From: a virus
Virus record (IMG/VR): IMGVR_UViG_3300020395_000056
Span: 1-31,867 of that record
Length of the DNA: 31,867 nt
Strand: one strand, 5' to 3'
Part shown: positions 1-8,673 of the stretch, piece after piece
Layout: each line of letters starts with the position of its first letter
Numbering within the stretch: position 1 is the first letter of the stretch
The notes under the pieces: generated by a model
Told to the model about the DNA's origin: nothing
Seen by the model: the letters and a program-made list of their open reading frames with translations, nothing else
Databases searched by the model: none
Made by a program: the position numbers and the translations under genes

Positions 1-547
1 GTTCTTTGGTGCTAATAATAGCAACATACATTGGACACAATATGGTAGTCCTAACAGCATATATCCTGCTTGGAGTACTGATAACAATACTTCATCTAAT
101 AATACTATTAATGAGGGTAGGTTTAGAATAGGTAGAGAACAATCTCACCAAGGTGGTAACTCTTTATCAACTATTAGATACCGATTACCTGCACATACAT
201 CTATGCGTTGGTGGATGCAAGCACACACATATGGTAGTGACACTGCTGACTGTGGATATATGAACGAGAATTTTTATGGTATCATTAATAATAATCCTTA
301 TGAAAATAATGGAAGTGGATACTGGACTGTAGTATGGGATGGTAATCCAAGTGGTAATTGGAATAATAATATGCGTAGTCTAGATCCAGGTAACTGGTGT
401 TCAGGCAATAACTATCACTCTAATTCACAGTATAGAAGCTGGGGAAATGAGAGAGGAGTAGCATATAATTCATATATTATTCACGGTACGACTGATGCGT
501 ATAATGAATATAGAATTATGAATGAATGGGAGTTATGGCTCCACTAA
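1..547 (+). CDS. C-terminal part of a tail-fibre-like structural protein (5' truncated)
   Basis: The reading frame is open from the first bases of the window to a TAA at 545-547, so about 181 C-terminal residues are visible and the start lies upstream. The sequence is rich in Asn, Gly, Ser, Tyr and Trp, has almost no charged helices, and ends in an aromatic segment (MNEWELWLH). This composition is typical of beta-rich receptor-binding tips of phage fibres. It is followed by two more structural genes on the same strand. No named domain is recognised. The fibre assignment is inferred from composition and neighbours; a minor virion protein is the main alternative. Confidence 0.7.
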   Translation, partial: FFGANNSNIHWTQYGSPNSIYPAWSTDNNTSSNNTINEGRFRIGREQSHQGGNSLSTIRYRLPAHTSMRWWMQAHTYGSDTADCGYMNENFYGIINNNPYENNGSGYWTVVWDGNPSGNWNNNMRSLDPGNWCSGNNYHSNSQYRSWGNERGVAYNSYIIHGTTDAYNEYRIMNEWELWLH

Positions 548-550
548 ATA
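544..550 (+). promoter_or_regulatory. Possible late promoter (CTAAATA)
   Basis: The heptamer CTAAATA overlaps the stop codon of the upstream fibre gene and lies 30 bases before the next ATG. It is one base away from the T4-type late element (TATAAATA) and the same heptamer lies before the gp25 gene at 23051. A stop codon followed by ATA can give this by chance, so support is moderate. Confidence 0.4.
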
Positions 551-580
551 GGTAAAGAGAACAAGTATCTTCTGAGTTAA

Positions 581-1498
581 ATGGCACTCACAATTGATGT
601 TGGTAAGATAAAAATCAAGTGGTTAGGCACGTACAATAGTGGTACTGCTTATGAACCTGATGATGCAGTTAGTTTCTATGATGGAGCAACCACGTCTGCA
701 TATATCTGTGTAGCTAACAGTACAGGGAACGACCCTGCAAACAATAACACACCACACGCAAGTTGGAATTACTTGGCACGTGGTACAGAGTCAGCTTCAG
801 GTGGTAGTGCTGACGGACAAGTCCAGTATAAAACTGGCACAGGTTTTGGTGGAGAGACAGGGTTCTCATATGATGCTGCAACAGACACACTGACAGCACC
901 TAATGCCACGATCACGGGTAATCTTACTGTACAAGGCACTCAGACCACAGTAAATACAACGAATACTACCATCTCAGATAATACTATTGTTCTCAACTCT
1001 GGTGAAACTGGTGCTGGTATTCAACACGCAGATGGTGACTCTGGTATTGAAATTGAAAGAGGTACTGAACTCAACGCTAAGTTCTCATTTAAAGAGACAG
1101 AAGATTACTTTACTGCTGAAATAGGATCCAACCCTGCTAGACTACACGTACCTTCATACTCAGAGAAGGTTCAGAGTGAAAGTATATCATCTGGTAGTGT
1201 ACCAATCGACCTTACACAGGCCGCTATTTTTATGGTCACACTCACCGAGAACATTACTGGGTTTGCTGTAACTGGTGAGCAAGCAGCAGCATCAACTAGT
1301 TTTGTACTTGTTCTGACACAGGATGGTGTAGGTGGTAGGACTGTTGATCTAACTAACTTTGTAGGTCGTACAGTTAAATGGGCTGGTGGTGTTGTACCAA
1401 CAGTATCTACTAACCCTAACGCTATCGATATTTTCCTATTCACTACCTTTACAGGTGGTACAATTTACCACGGATTTACATCTGGTCAAGAGTTCTAA
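581..1498 (+). CDS. Tail fibre protein with carbohydrate-binding-like N-terminus
   Basis: This 305-residue protein begins with a segment (about residues 13-67) of the form W.G.Y..G..Y..DD.V.F....Y.C......N.P......W..L, resembling the small carbohydrate-binding/chitin-binding-like modules of many phage fibres. Around residues 105-150 it has the pattern GNLTVQGTQTTVNTTNTTISDNTIVLNSG, a hallmark repeat of marine myovirus fibres. The C-terminal part is beta-rich. It sits 33 bases after the previous fibre gene and 3 bases before the adhesin gene, so they are likely one late transcript. The role is probably host recognition or fibre assembly. The fibre call is strong; the exact part of the fibre is unknown. 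Confidence 0.8.
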   Translation: MALTIDVGKIKIKWLGTYNSGTAYEPDDAVSFYDGATTSAYICVANSTGNDPANNNTPHASWNYLARGTESASGGSADGQVQYKTGTGFGGETGFSYDAATDTLTAPNATITGNLTVQGTQTTVNTTNTTISDNTIVLNSGETGAGIQHADGDSGIEIERGTELNAKFSFKETEDYFTAEIGSNPARLHVPSYSEKVQSESISSGSVPIDLTQAAIFMVTLTENITGFAVTGEQAAASTSFVLVLTQDGVGGRTVDLTNFVGRTVKWAGGVVPTVSTNPNAIDIFLFTTFTGGTIYHGFTSGQEF

Positions 1499-1501
1499 AC
1501 A

Positions 1502-4500
1502 ATGGCATTATTCTCTGGAAAGATGATGGCCTCTGGTGCAGGAGGCAATTTCTATACATTACTAGAAGCTAAGCGTGCTACATTAAATGACGCTAGTTAC
1601 CGTAAACCTACTGGAATGTTCGATGTAGCTACATCGAGTTCTGGTGAGGTTTATACTCTTAATGGAGAAAGAAACCCTTTAACTGGTTTATACAATGCAG
1701 TTATTGCTAAGATAGGATCCATTGGTGGTGTGTCGTGGCAATATACTATATCGTCAGCAAAGAACTGCTACCCTTGTGCACTCGGATGTAATACAGCAGA
1801 TAATAGTGTATACATTGTAGTAATGGAGACCACTGATCTTAGTGGTGCAAACAATTATAACGGTAAGAGATCAGACGATTCAACTGCTGCTTGGCAAGAT
1901 GGTACTAACGATGCGAGGTACCATTTCGTTAAGTTTAGTGCGTCAGGTACTAGAGTATGGGAGAATGAATATGTTAGTTCAAATGCTACCAGTTATCCAT
2001 CTGCAATAAGCAAAGTAGAAGGAGGAAATACTGCACACACATATAGTAATGTATTCTTTAATAGAAGTCTATCACAAGCAGATGCAGCATTAATGGGTGC
2101 ACCTGACCTTCAGTTGTTTAGAAATGTAGGTCATCCAGGTAGAAACCCAACAGATAATACTCCTTGGAATCACATAATTTCTACAAGACCTAACAATGAA
2201 ACATTTGCTACTCTTGGTGTAGATTGTCAGGATATAAGATCACACGACGTATATTCATTAGATGGTCCTCACTTCGGTGGTAGACCACAGTCAACATCCA
2301 ACATTGTAATGGATGTACCTAACTTGTGCTTCTACATACTGGTTGCTGCTAATGCTACTGGTACTGACTTCTCATTGTCTAAGAGCACAATGCATATCCT
2401 TAAGGTACCTTTTACTGGTGTCTCTATCAATGCTAGAGAGATAGTATATCCTGGTAGCTGGGATCAGAATGCTAAGATCACACTGGATAGTAGTGGACAC
2501 CTATGTATACCTTGGACTAGTACAACTAAAGAGCGTAGATATCATAATTCAGCTGGTAGTGTAGGTGGTGCTGCTGGTAACCAGTGGTACTATATGTTCT
2601 GTGATACAGGAAATACTGCTAACCGTGACACTGAGAACTTAGGTGCTTACTTAAGGTATGATTTCAGTCAGTCAAATGACTTTGAACTAGTACGTTATGG
2701 TCAGTCAACTGAAGTTGTGGTACCTAAAGTATGTAAGGTAGAGAAAGAATGGGGTGCTGGTACAACCTATGAGTATGTTACCACTGCTGGACTATCACCT
2801 GCGTCAACATCTCAGATGGGTGGCACAGGTATGGGTAGAAGTAATAACTCAGAGTATGGAAAGTTTGGTAGATACCATAACTTTGTAGGACTCCAGAAAG
2901 TAACCAAGGCAACAGGTGCATTTGAATGGGTTCGTAACTTCTTTGCTATCCCTAATGACCTTGTTAAGATGGGAGGTGGAGAAGGTTCAGACACTAGTAG
3001 TCATAGAAGGAGTGTAGGACTACCACAGATATCAGTTTCTGATAGTAAGGTATTTGCCAATGGAATATATTATGTTGGCAATGTAGTGTATCAAACTCAA
3101 AAGATACCAACGAGTGCACCATATAGAAATCAGAATAGTTATATTGGATGGATAGCTAAGGTTAATTTTGATGGATCCATAGACTATATCAGAGAGGTTA
3201 GAAGTTTAGTAGATAATATTCTAGAGTATACTAATAATAATGCAGGAGAGTTCCCTCCATATTATTATAACTCAGAGCAGAATGGTGGTGTATTGTTAGA
3301 TAGCATCAACTTCGATGCATTCAACAATATGATAGTCACTGCACGTCACGTTAGTGATAGTAATGTTGGATCATCTGGTCATTTTGTTGATAATATGGTA
3401 TTGAAACTACCTCACAATGGTGACTTGATTGGACCAATTGAGGTAAGAGATCTATTCCCACCAGTAGGAACTACTGATCTTAGACTCAGGAGATTTACAT
3501 ACACTCCATCATCATTGATTAGATGTTGGGAAGAAATGTTATATGATAACAATGTAACTGCTAGTCAGTACACTGAGCCATATGGACTATTGAGACTATG
3601 TACTGGTTGGAACAACTATACAGGTCAGGAAGTAAATCCATCACAGATAGGTCCACAACAAAAGGATGCAACATATCAAGCAACAACTGGTATTAGTCCT
3701 CTTAGACTAGCCACGTTAGATAATGGTACATATACTGGTAGATTCTTATGGCAGACACCAACACAGAATCTACAGTTAGATACTACTAGCACTAGAGCGT
3801 GGGATAGAGCAGAGCGTCGTAGTTCTCAAGGTATATTCTTACAGACACTAGAAGAAACAACTGGTGTTAATAAAGTAATTGAACCTAAGGCATCTTGCCC
3901 TGCTTGGGTGTTTGTTGATCAGACAGTTAATACTGACAACGCACAAACAGACTTTGATGCTGCTAGCTACACTAAACTGATAGGTACTGGAGACCTAGAA
4001 CCCTCAAGAATTAAGAAACAAGAGCATCCTAATGGTATTACTACTATATCACAGTATTGGGATGGAACAGGATTACGCAAACAGATTCTCAGCCGTCACG
4101 GTCCAACTGGTGGTGTTGAGACTAGAATATATGATACAGGGTATAACACATATCCTAAAGATGTGGTAACAGATGAGGTAGGTAACATATACACAGTTGG
4201 TTGGACTGCTGATACAACTGGTAGTAACAACTATGGTGTAGGTTATATCGTTTGTTATGATAAGAATCTATCATTCCAATGGGATTACAGATTTACTATC
4301 AATGATACAACATCACTAGTTGATGCAGTTGCTAACTCTCAGTTACACTGTGCAGCAGTCACAATGACTAGTGCCAACACTGCTAAACTATATGTTGGTG
4401 GACATTATACCTCAGTATCATCCACAGTACCAACACAACACGCAATAGTAACTGCTATTGCTTTGGACGTAGCTGGTAGTGGTGCATCTACATTAAACAA

Positions 4501-5725
4501 CACATCATTTACTGGTGCTACTGTTGAGGTTGGTGGAGGTACATCAAACAACGCAATTGATGGTGTATTTGGTTTAGATGTTAAACAAACAGACTCAGAT
4601 GATGGAAATAAATGTTACGTAGGATATGCAGGAGCACTCTATGACACGACAGGAGCTACTACTCGTGGAATGTATGGTATTATTGAATATAATGGTACTG
4701 TTCCTAATGTCACATACCAATCATCTAACTCTTCAGGATATATCATCGGTGATGATCTTAAATTAAGTTCGTTTAGTTTCAGAAAGGCAGTTGATGCATA
4801 TCAGGATACAAATAAGTATTCTAGTCAATGGGGTCATACATTTGCAGTTGGTGGAGAAGAAACACAGTCAAGTAAAACTAATGCTGTAGTTCTTATTGCT
4901 TCACAGGAACAGAATAGAGGTTCATACACAGTAACAGCACATAATAGTGCTAACTATTGGAATCATCCATTCTCACAGACATCATTTGTTATCAACAACT
5001 CTCAAGGTGCTGATATAGTTAAAGATCTACGATGGGGATTCATTGAAGTTCCTGGTACAGATGCTGCATACTCTGATCTTGGTGGTAGTGTATACAACTA
5101 TGGTGAACAGAGGTTCTTCCAACAAGGATGTTGGGAGGATAGACTATTTGTTCTCACCTCTATAACTAATCAGTTCTCACAACTTGATAGTTATATTGTT
5201 GAGGTCACATCAGGTCTATTAGGACACGATATTGGTAGTGGTGGTACACCATATAATAAAACACCTGACAAAGCTAATGTTACACGTATTGGTAAGATAA
5301 GCACATCAGGTATCACTGAACCTGCTGGTCTTGTTATCAATGGTCCTGAACACGGTACTATAATGACATCATCTACTGCTGCTAACAGTGGTACTCCTAA
5401 TGATCGTCAGTGCTTGACAACGAAGATCCCACTGGATATGAGTAAGCAAGATGCTAGCTACAGAGAAGTAGGATCGCAGTATGTTTACTGGTCTAAACCA
5501 GATACATCGATGGCAATCATAGCTCGTGGTACATTTAATGTAGAGTTTACTACTATTGACTCTAATACATCATCATACCGTGATGGTACAAGATTCTGGT
5601 TTGCAGTAGACAGTGCTGTAACTGATCTAGGTGCTTGGACTGGATCTACTAATATGAATGATATTAGTGTTGCTGGTACATTCTCTATCGTAACTAAAGA
5701 CCTACAACAGTTCAAACAGTCTTAA
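1502..5725 (+). CDS. Large virion adhesin with beta-propeller-like repeats
   Basis: This 1407-residue protein starts at an ATG only 3 bases after the preceding stop. Several segments follow a blade-like pattern of the form G.(V/I)Y..G........Y.A.IAK....G...W.Y.I: near residues 49-90 (EVYTLNGERNPLTGLYNAVI), near 600-640 (INFDAFNNMIVTARHVSDSN) and near 890-930 (GNIYTVGWTADTTGSNNYGV). Such segments are typical of SBBP-type beta-propellers. No signal peptide or membrane segment is seen. The protein is the largest in the left late block and closes it. It is probably a host-binding fibre or decoration protein. The propeller fold is inferred from sequence pattern, not from a search. Confidence 0.65.
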   Translation: MALFSGKMMASGAGGNFYTLLEAKRATLNDASYRKPTGMFDVATSSSGEVYTLNGERNPLTGLYNAVIAKIGSIGGVSWQYTISSAKNCYPCALGCNTADNSVYIVVMETTDLSGANNYNGKRSDDSTAAWQDGTNDARYHFVKFSASGTRVWENEYVSSNATSYPSAISKVEGGNTAHTYSNVFFNRSLSQADAALMGAPDLQLFRNVGHPGRNPTDNTPWNHIISTRPNNETFATLGVDCQDIRSHDVYSLDGPHFGGRPQSTSNIVMDVPNLCFYILVAANATGTDFSLSKSTMHILKVPFTGVSINAREIVYPGSWDQNAKITLDSSGHLCIPWTSTTKERRYHNSAGSVGGAAGNQWYYMFCDTGNTANRDTENLGAYLRYDFSQSNDFELVRYGQSTEVVVPKVCKVEKEWGAGTTYEYVTTAGLSPASTSQMGGTGMGRSNNSEYGKFGRYHNFVGLQKVTKATGAFEWVRNFFAIPNDLVKMGGGEGSDTSSHRRSVGLPQISVSDSKVFANGIYYVGNVVYQTQKIPTSAPYRNQNSYIGWIAKVNFDGSIDYIREVRSLVDNILEYTNNNAGEFPPYYYNSEQNGGVLLDSINFDAFNNMIVTARHVSDSNVGSSGHFVDNMVLKLPHNGDLIGPIEVRDLFPPVGTTDLRLRRFTYTPSSLIRCWEEMLYDNNVTASQYTEPYGLLRLCTGWNNYTGQEVNPSQIGPQQKDATYQATTGISPLRLATLDNGTYTGRFLWQTPTQNLQLDTTSTRAWDRAERRSSQGIFLQTLEETTGVNKVIEPKASCPAWVFVDQTVNTDNAQTDFDAASYTKLIGTGDLEPSRIKKQEHPNGITTISQYWDGTGLRKQILSRHGPTGGVETRIYDTGYNTYPKDVVTDEVGNIYTVGWTADTTGSNNYGVGYIVCYDKNLSFQWDYRFTINDTTSLVDAVANSQLHCAAVTMTSANTAKLYVGGHYTSVSSTVPTQHAIVTAIALDVAGSGASTLNNTSFTGATVEVGGGTSNNAIDGVFGLDVKQTDSDDGNKCYVGYAGALYDTTGATTRGMYGIIEYNGTVPNVTYQSSNSSGYIIGDDLKLSSFSFRKAVDAYQDTNKYSSQWGHTFAVGGEETQSSKTNAVVLIASQEQNRGSYTVTAHNSANYWNHPFSQTSFVINNSQGADIVKDLRWGFIEVPGTDAAYSDLGGSVYNYGEQRFFQQGCWEDRLFVLTSITNQFSQLDSYIVEVTSGLLGHDIGSGGTPYNKTPDKANVTRIGKISTSGITEPAGLVINGPEHGTIMTSSTAANSGTPNDRQCLTTKIPLDMSKQDASYREVGSQYVYWSKPDTSMAIIARGTFNVEFTTIDSNTSSYRDGTRFWFAVDSAVTDLGAWTGSTNMNDISVAGTFSIVTKDLQQFKQS

Positions 5726-5738
5726 GATAATATAAAAT

Positions 5739-5759
5739 TGAGGTTAGACCTCATAAATA
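5739..5759 (+). promoter_or_regulatory. Short hairpin fused to a late promoter octamer (CATAAATA)
   Basis: A 6-bp stem (TGAGGT/ACCTCA) with a TAG loop at 5739-5753 overlaps CATAAATA at 5752-5759, one base from the T4 late consensus. The predicted start near 5765 gives a leader of about 28 bases for the gene at 5793. The hairpin has no T-run, so it is not a convincing terminator. Confidence 0.5.
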
Positions 5760-5792
5760 TGTGTTAAGATCAACACAACTACGCAGGAACCA

Positions 5793-6053
5793 ATGGGAGC
5801 ACATTCAAATCCATCATTACACACTCAGAATAGTACTGTTGACCTAACAGACCACCGTGATTTGGTGCTCAGTAGGGATGAGAGAGGATACCTTAAAGAA
5901 ATGTTACACACCTACAGACATATGTTTGCAGAGGTGATGACAGCACAGAAATTCAATAGCTGTACTGATACAACAAAGAGACAGCAGTTCCACGAGTTGC
6001 AAAAGAATCTAGGAAGTGGTATACTTGAGAAGATCCGTAATGTTGAACGTTGA
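5793..6053 (+). CDS. Small helical protein of unknown function
   Basis: An 86-residue protein beginning at an ATG preceded by AGGAAC. The C-terminal two thirds look helical and polar (DERGYLKEMLHTYRHMFAEV). No domain is recognised. Its TGA (6051-6053) overlaps the TTG start of the methyltransferase by four bases (TTGA), so the two are probably translationally coupled and it may be an accessory of that enzyme. This last point is inference from position only. Confidence 0.7.
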   Translation: MGAHSNPSLHTQNSTVDLTDHRDLVLSRDERGYLKEMLHTYRHMFAEVMTAQKFNSCTDTTKRQQFHELQKNLGSGILEKIRNVER

Positions 6054-6997
6054 GAGACACAGTATTATTTGGTGATTGTAGAGATACACTCAGCACACTC
6101 AAAGCACAAATAACAACTGGTATTGCTGAGAGACCACGTATGTGTGTCACTTCTCCACCTTACTATGGTCTAAGAGACTATGGTGGTGAAGAGAATCAAA
6201 TTGGTATGGAGCAGTCACCTGAAGAATTCGTACAAGAATTAGTAGATGTATTCAGTAAGGTACGTGATGTACTGACTGATGATGGTACACTATGGTTAAA
6301 CATAGGTGATAGCTACTATAACTATCGTAGTGATGGTAATTACCCACAGCAATCAGTATCTAAGACTAGACAGGATTTACCACAGAGCACACCAGTAAGA
6401 GGTAATAAACTCAAAGGATATAAGAGTAAAGATCTAATTGGTATACCTTGGATGCTTGCATTTGCATTACGTGCTGATGGATGGTATCTAAGGCAGGATA
6501 TTATATGGCATAAACCAAATCCAATGCCTGAGTCAGTCAAGGATAGGTGTACCAAGTCACACGAGTACATATTCCTATTAAGTAAGAGTAAACAGTATTT
6601 CTATGACAATGACGCAATTAAAGAACCAGTTAAGCAAGATTGGGGTACTAGAGATCGTACTAAAGGGAAGTATCATAATCCTGGCACTGGCCTATCCCCT
6701 CACACTGGTTTAACTAAATCATATACAAAGAAGAATAAACGCTCTGTCTGGTCAGTAAATAAGAAACCATACAAGGGTGCTCACTTCGCTACGTATCCAC
6801 CTGAGTTGATCCGTCCTTGTATTCTAGCAGGTTCAGAGCGTGGTGACATTGTACTTGATCCATTTCTAGGAAGTGGCACAACAGCGATGGTAGCCAAGGA
6901 TCTAGGTCGTTCGTACATAGGGTGTGAGTTGAACGAGGACTATGCCAGTTTACAAAGTGCACGTATTTCCACCATTCCCAACAAACTACCCTTATAA
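6050..6997 (+). CDS. Beta-class DNA methyltransferase (N4-cytosine or N6-adenine)
   Basis: This 315-residue protein has the catalytic motif IV TSPPY at residues 34-38 near the N-terminus and the SAM-binding motif I DPFLGSGTT at 270-278 near the C-terminus, followed by the acidic ELN at 293-295. That order defines the beta class of amino-methyltransferases. A SPPY motif is most often seen in N4-cytosine enzymes but also occurs in adenine enzymes, so the modified base is not settled. TTG is taken as start because the family usually opens with a short strand and GDC motif, here at residues 8-10, and because it forms a TTGA overlap with the preceding gene. It probably protects phage DNA or marks it for regulation. 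A nuclease-like gene lies about 2.4 kb downstream. Confidence 0.9.
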   Translation: MRDTVLFGDCRDTLSTLKAQITTGIAERPRMCVTSPPYYGLRDYGGEENQIGMEQSPEEFVQELVDVFSKVRDVLTDDGTLWLNIGDSYYNYRSDGNYPQQSVSKTRQDLPQSTPVRGNKLKGYKSKDLIGIPWMLAFALRADGWYLRQDIIWHKPNPMPESVKDRCTKSHEYIFLLSKSKQYFYDNDAIKEPVKQDWGTRDRTKGKYHNPGTGLSPHTGLTKSYTKKNKRSVWSVNKKPYKGAHFATYPPELIRPCILAGSERGDIVLDPFLGSGTTAMVAKDLGRSYIGCELNEDYASLQSARISTIPNKLPL

Positions 6998-6998
6998 T
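6993..6998 (+). promoter_or_regulatory. Possible -10 element TATAAT
   Basis: A perfect TATAAT overlaps the methyltransferase stop codon. No good -35 is seen 15-18 bases upstream. The predicted start near 7005 would leave a leader of about 19 bases before the TTG at 7024. Confidence 0.35.
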
Positions 6999-7023
6999 AG
7001 TATCACGTTCGCAAGTTTCGCAC

Positions 7024-7290
7024 TTGACCACATCCTCAACTCGTCGTCGTACACGCAAGGCACCTGCTAAGAAGGCAGCACCAGCAGCATCTAAAGCAGT
7101 GTTAAATACTACACCAGTAGTAGAGGCACCTAAAGTGACCGAGACACCTAAAGTAAAACCACCAGCAGACATCACAAAATTACGTGGGTTTGACTTCGTG
7201 GTATTACCTCTGATATTCCTTGAGGCATTTATAGTGAACATTGTACAGAATGCTGGATTCAAAGTTCCAGACCGAGTAGCAGTTCAGTAA
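7024..7290 (+). CDS. Basic Ala/Lys/Pro-rich protein with hydrophobic C-terminal segment
   Basis: An 88-residue protein. Residues 1-50 are histone-H1-like in composition (TRRRTRKAPAKKAAPAASKA followed by repeated PKV units). Residues 57-80 are mainly hydrophobic (FDFVVLPLIFLEAFIVNIVQ). No ATG is available, and TTG at 7024 is the best start, giving a Thr/Ser/Arg-rich N-terminus. The basic half could bind DNA or RNA and the hydrophobic half could attach to the membrane or to another protein; neither is shown. It ends 10 bases before a strong terminator. Confidence 0.6.
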   Translation: MTTSSTRRRTRKAPAKKAAPAASKAVLNTTPVVEAPKVTETPKVKPPADITKLRGFDFVVLPLIFLEAFIVNIVQNAGFKVPDRVAVQ

Positions 7291-7299
7291 GTGTCACAC

Positions 7300-7323
7300 A
7301 ACCCCCTTCACAGGGGGTTTTTT
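7300..7323 (+). terminator. Intrinsic terminator with TTCACA loop
   Basis: AACCCCC pairs with GGGGGTT around a six-base loop TTCACA, followed by six Ts. TGTCAC lies just upstream (7292-7297), as at three other terminators in this window. Confidence 0.9.
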
Positions 7324-7334
7324 AATGCTATAAT
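7307..7334 (+). promoter_or_regulatory. Extended -10 promoter embedded in the terminator
   Basis: The terminator loop TTCACA (7307-7312, five of six to TTGACA) is exactly 16 bases upstream of TATAAT (7329-7334), and a TG at 7326-7327 gives a perfect extended -10 (TGCTATAAT). The predicted start near 7341 serves the zinc-ribbon gene at 7356. Confidence 0.75.
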
Positions 7335-7355
7335 GAATCTATTAATGAGGTATCA

Positions 7356-7535
7356 ATGGAATTTCCTAAGGTCACAAGATACACAAGAGCACCAAGAGAA
7401 GGCAAGTATGTCATTTGTCCTCATTGTGAGGGTGCTATGAGAGTATTCAACTTCTCATTCTCTGCACTAGGTTGTATGTACTGTAACAGGATGGTTAATA
7501 AGTATGATTTAACTTGTGCCCCTGTGTTACAATGA
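7356..7535 (+). CDS. Small zinc-ribbon protein
   Basis: A 59-residue protein with two CxxC knuckles, CPHC at residues 21-24 and CMYC at 40-43, spaced as in a zinc ribbon. A GAGG lies seven bases before the ATG. The stop TGA overlaps the next ATG (ATGA). Small zinc ribbons often bind nucleic acid or a polymerase subunit, but no specific role can be read here. The early-type promoter suggests action soon after infection. Confidence 0.8.
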   Translation: MEFPKVTRYTRAPREGKYVICPHCEGAMRVFNFSFSALGCMYCNRMVNKYDLTCAPVLQ

Positions 7536-7609
7536 TAGTACCAATATTATTCTGGTCGTACGTTGCATTTGCAGCGTCTGTAGCTATCTACCTTAAAGTA
7601 ACTGAATGA
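7532..7609 (+). CDS. 25-residue membrane micro-protein
   Basis: An ATG inside the preceding stop (ATGA) opens a frame of 25 codons, MIVPILFWSYVAFAASVAIY plus a five-residue polar tail, almost entirely one membrane helix. It ends in an ATGA overlap with the oxygenase gene. Couplings at both ends argue that it is translated. Function unknown. Confidence 0.6.
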   Translation: MIVPILFWSYVAFAASVAIYLKVTE

Positions 7610-8232
7610 ACTTTGAACGCTACGACATCTTTCCAACACCAGTATTTGAATTAGATGTGCCATCTGACTTATATGCTCAGTTGTTATCCCTCTGCAATGT
7701 TGTAGACTGGGATACTGCTGAGACATATGCAGGTGGTTCTTCTAGTTGCAATGTACTAAACTTTCCACAACAAGATGGTATACTATCATACTCTGACTTC
7801 ACACCATTTCGTAAGTGGGCAGAGGACAGGCTAGAAGACATTAGTAATGGTATACCAGGTAATTACAGCAGTAATGTTAAGATAAATGCTGCTTGGATTA
7901 ACAGATATAAGAAGGGTGACTATAATAGAGCACACAACCATCCGTGGTCATTGTACAGTGGTGTTGTGTTCCTGACAGGGAACTCAGGTAATATGGTATT
8001 CATAAAACCTAACCCATACAATGAAGAGGTCTTAAAGATCAGTAATGTGCACGATACTGTACCATTTCAGTCACAAGGTGGTAAAATGGTCGTGTTTCCC
8101 TCGACTCTCAAGCACTTTGTGACTGAGAATCAGAATGAAACAATTCGTTATACTCTAGCATTTAATGCTATGCCTGACAAGGTGGATGATGGACACACTG
8201 TCCAGTTTAAAAACTGTCACACAGATGGTTGA
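7606..8232 (+). CDS. 2OG-Fe(II) oxygenase-like protein (TIGR02466 type)
   Basis: A 208-residue protein resembling the 2-oxoglutarate/Fe(II) oxygenase family often found in marine T4-like phages. The first iron-binding part is H110-N-H112 in AHNHPWSLYSGVVFL, and the distal part is H170 in VFPSTLKHFV, followed by R181 (ETIRYTLAFN), which would bind 2-oxoglutarate. The double-stranded beta-helix order is intact. The substrate is unknown; protein or nucleotide hydroxylation are both possible. It is coupled to the micro-protein upstream and followed by a new promoter. Confidence 0.8.
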   Translation: MNFERYDIFPTPVFELDVPSDLYAQLLSLCNVVDWDTAETYAGGSSSCNVLNFPQQDGILSYSDFTPFRKWAEDRLEDISNGIPGNYSSNVKINAAWINRYKKGDYNRAHNHPWSLYSGVVFLTGNSGNMVFIKPNPYNEEVLKISNVHDTVPFQSQGGKMVVFPSTLKHFVTENQNETIRYTLAFNAMPDKVDDGHTVQFKNCHTDG

Positions 8233-8256
8233 GTCGGTACCGATAAGGACTATAAT
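8229..8256 (+). promoter_or_regulatory. Sigma70-type promoter TTGAGT-16-TATAAT
   Basis: TTGAGT (8229-8234) overlaps the stop of the oxygenase gene and is 16 bases from TATAAT (8251-8256). The start near 8263 gives a short leader with the ribosome site CAGGAG before the ATG at 8284. Confidence 0.7.
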
Positions 8257-8283
8257 AGGTACATAACACACACAGGAGTTTAA

Positions 8284-8667
8284 ATGAGTCTTGAATCTGT
8301 ATCTGCATCTCACGAGATCACAGTTGATGAGTTCGTCTCTGGTAAGGTTACTCCATTGAGTATGGAAGACAGAGTGTACGAATGGACTCAGAAACTCGTT
8401 GAGTGCTTACAAGCAAACTATGACCAAAATGGTTATTGTGACACTAAGTTTGAGATCCGTAGAGGACGTAAGTTCCTTAAGATCGTGATGATTAACAATC
8501 AAGAGTCTGTTCACGCATTTATTGACAAGAAGACTGGTGAGGTATACAAACCAGCATCTTGGAACAAAGCAGCACAGCACGTTAGATATGATCTACGCAT
8601 CATTAACTCACGTATGGAGTGTTATGCACGTGCTGACTGGGCAGGTGGCTATCTTTATATGAGGTAA
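8284..8667 (+). CDS. Conserved phage protein of unknown function
   Basis: A 127-residue soluble protein with its own promoter and a clear CAGGAG site six bases before the ATG. The C-terminal half (IDKKTGEVYKPASWNKAAQH, then RADWAGGYLYMR) is a pattern I recognise from many cyanophage and other phage proteins of unknown function. It looks alpha/beta with no membrane segment or catalytic signature. Confidence 0.8.
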   Translation: MSLESVSASHEITVDEFVSGKVTPLSMEDRVYEWTQKLVECLQANYDQNGYCDTKFEIRRGRKFLKIVMINNQESVHAFIDKKTGEVYKPASWNKAAQHVRYDLRIINSRMECYARADWAGGYLYMR

Positions 8668-8673
8668 CCATCT

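Noticed and set aside
6789-7262. 157-codon open frame on the - strand
   Set aside because: It lies over the methyltransferase end and the basic protein, is opposite to both, and has no ribosome site or recognisable sequence. It is a shadow of the + strand genes.
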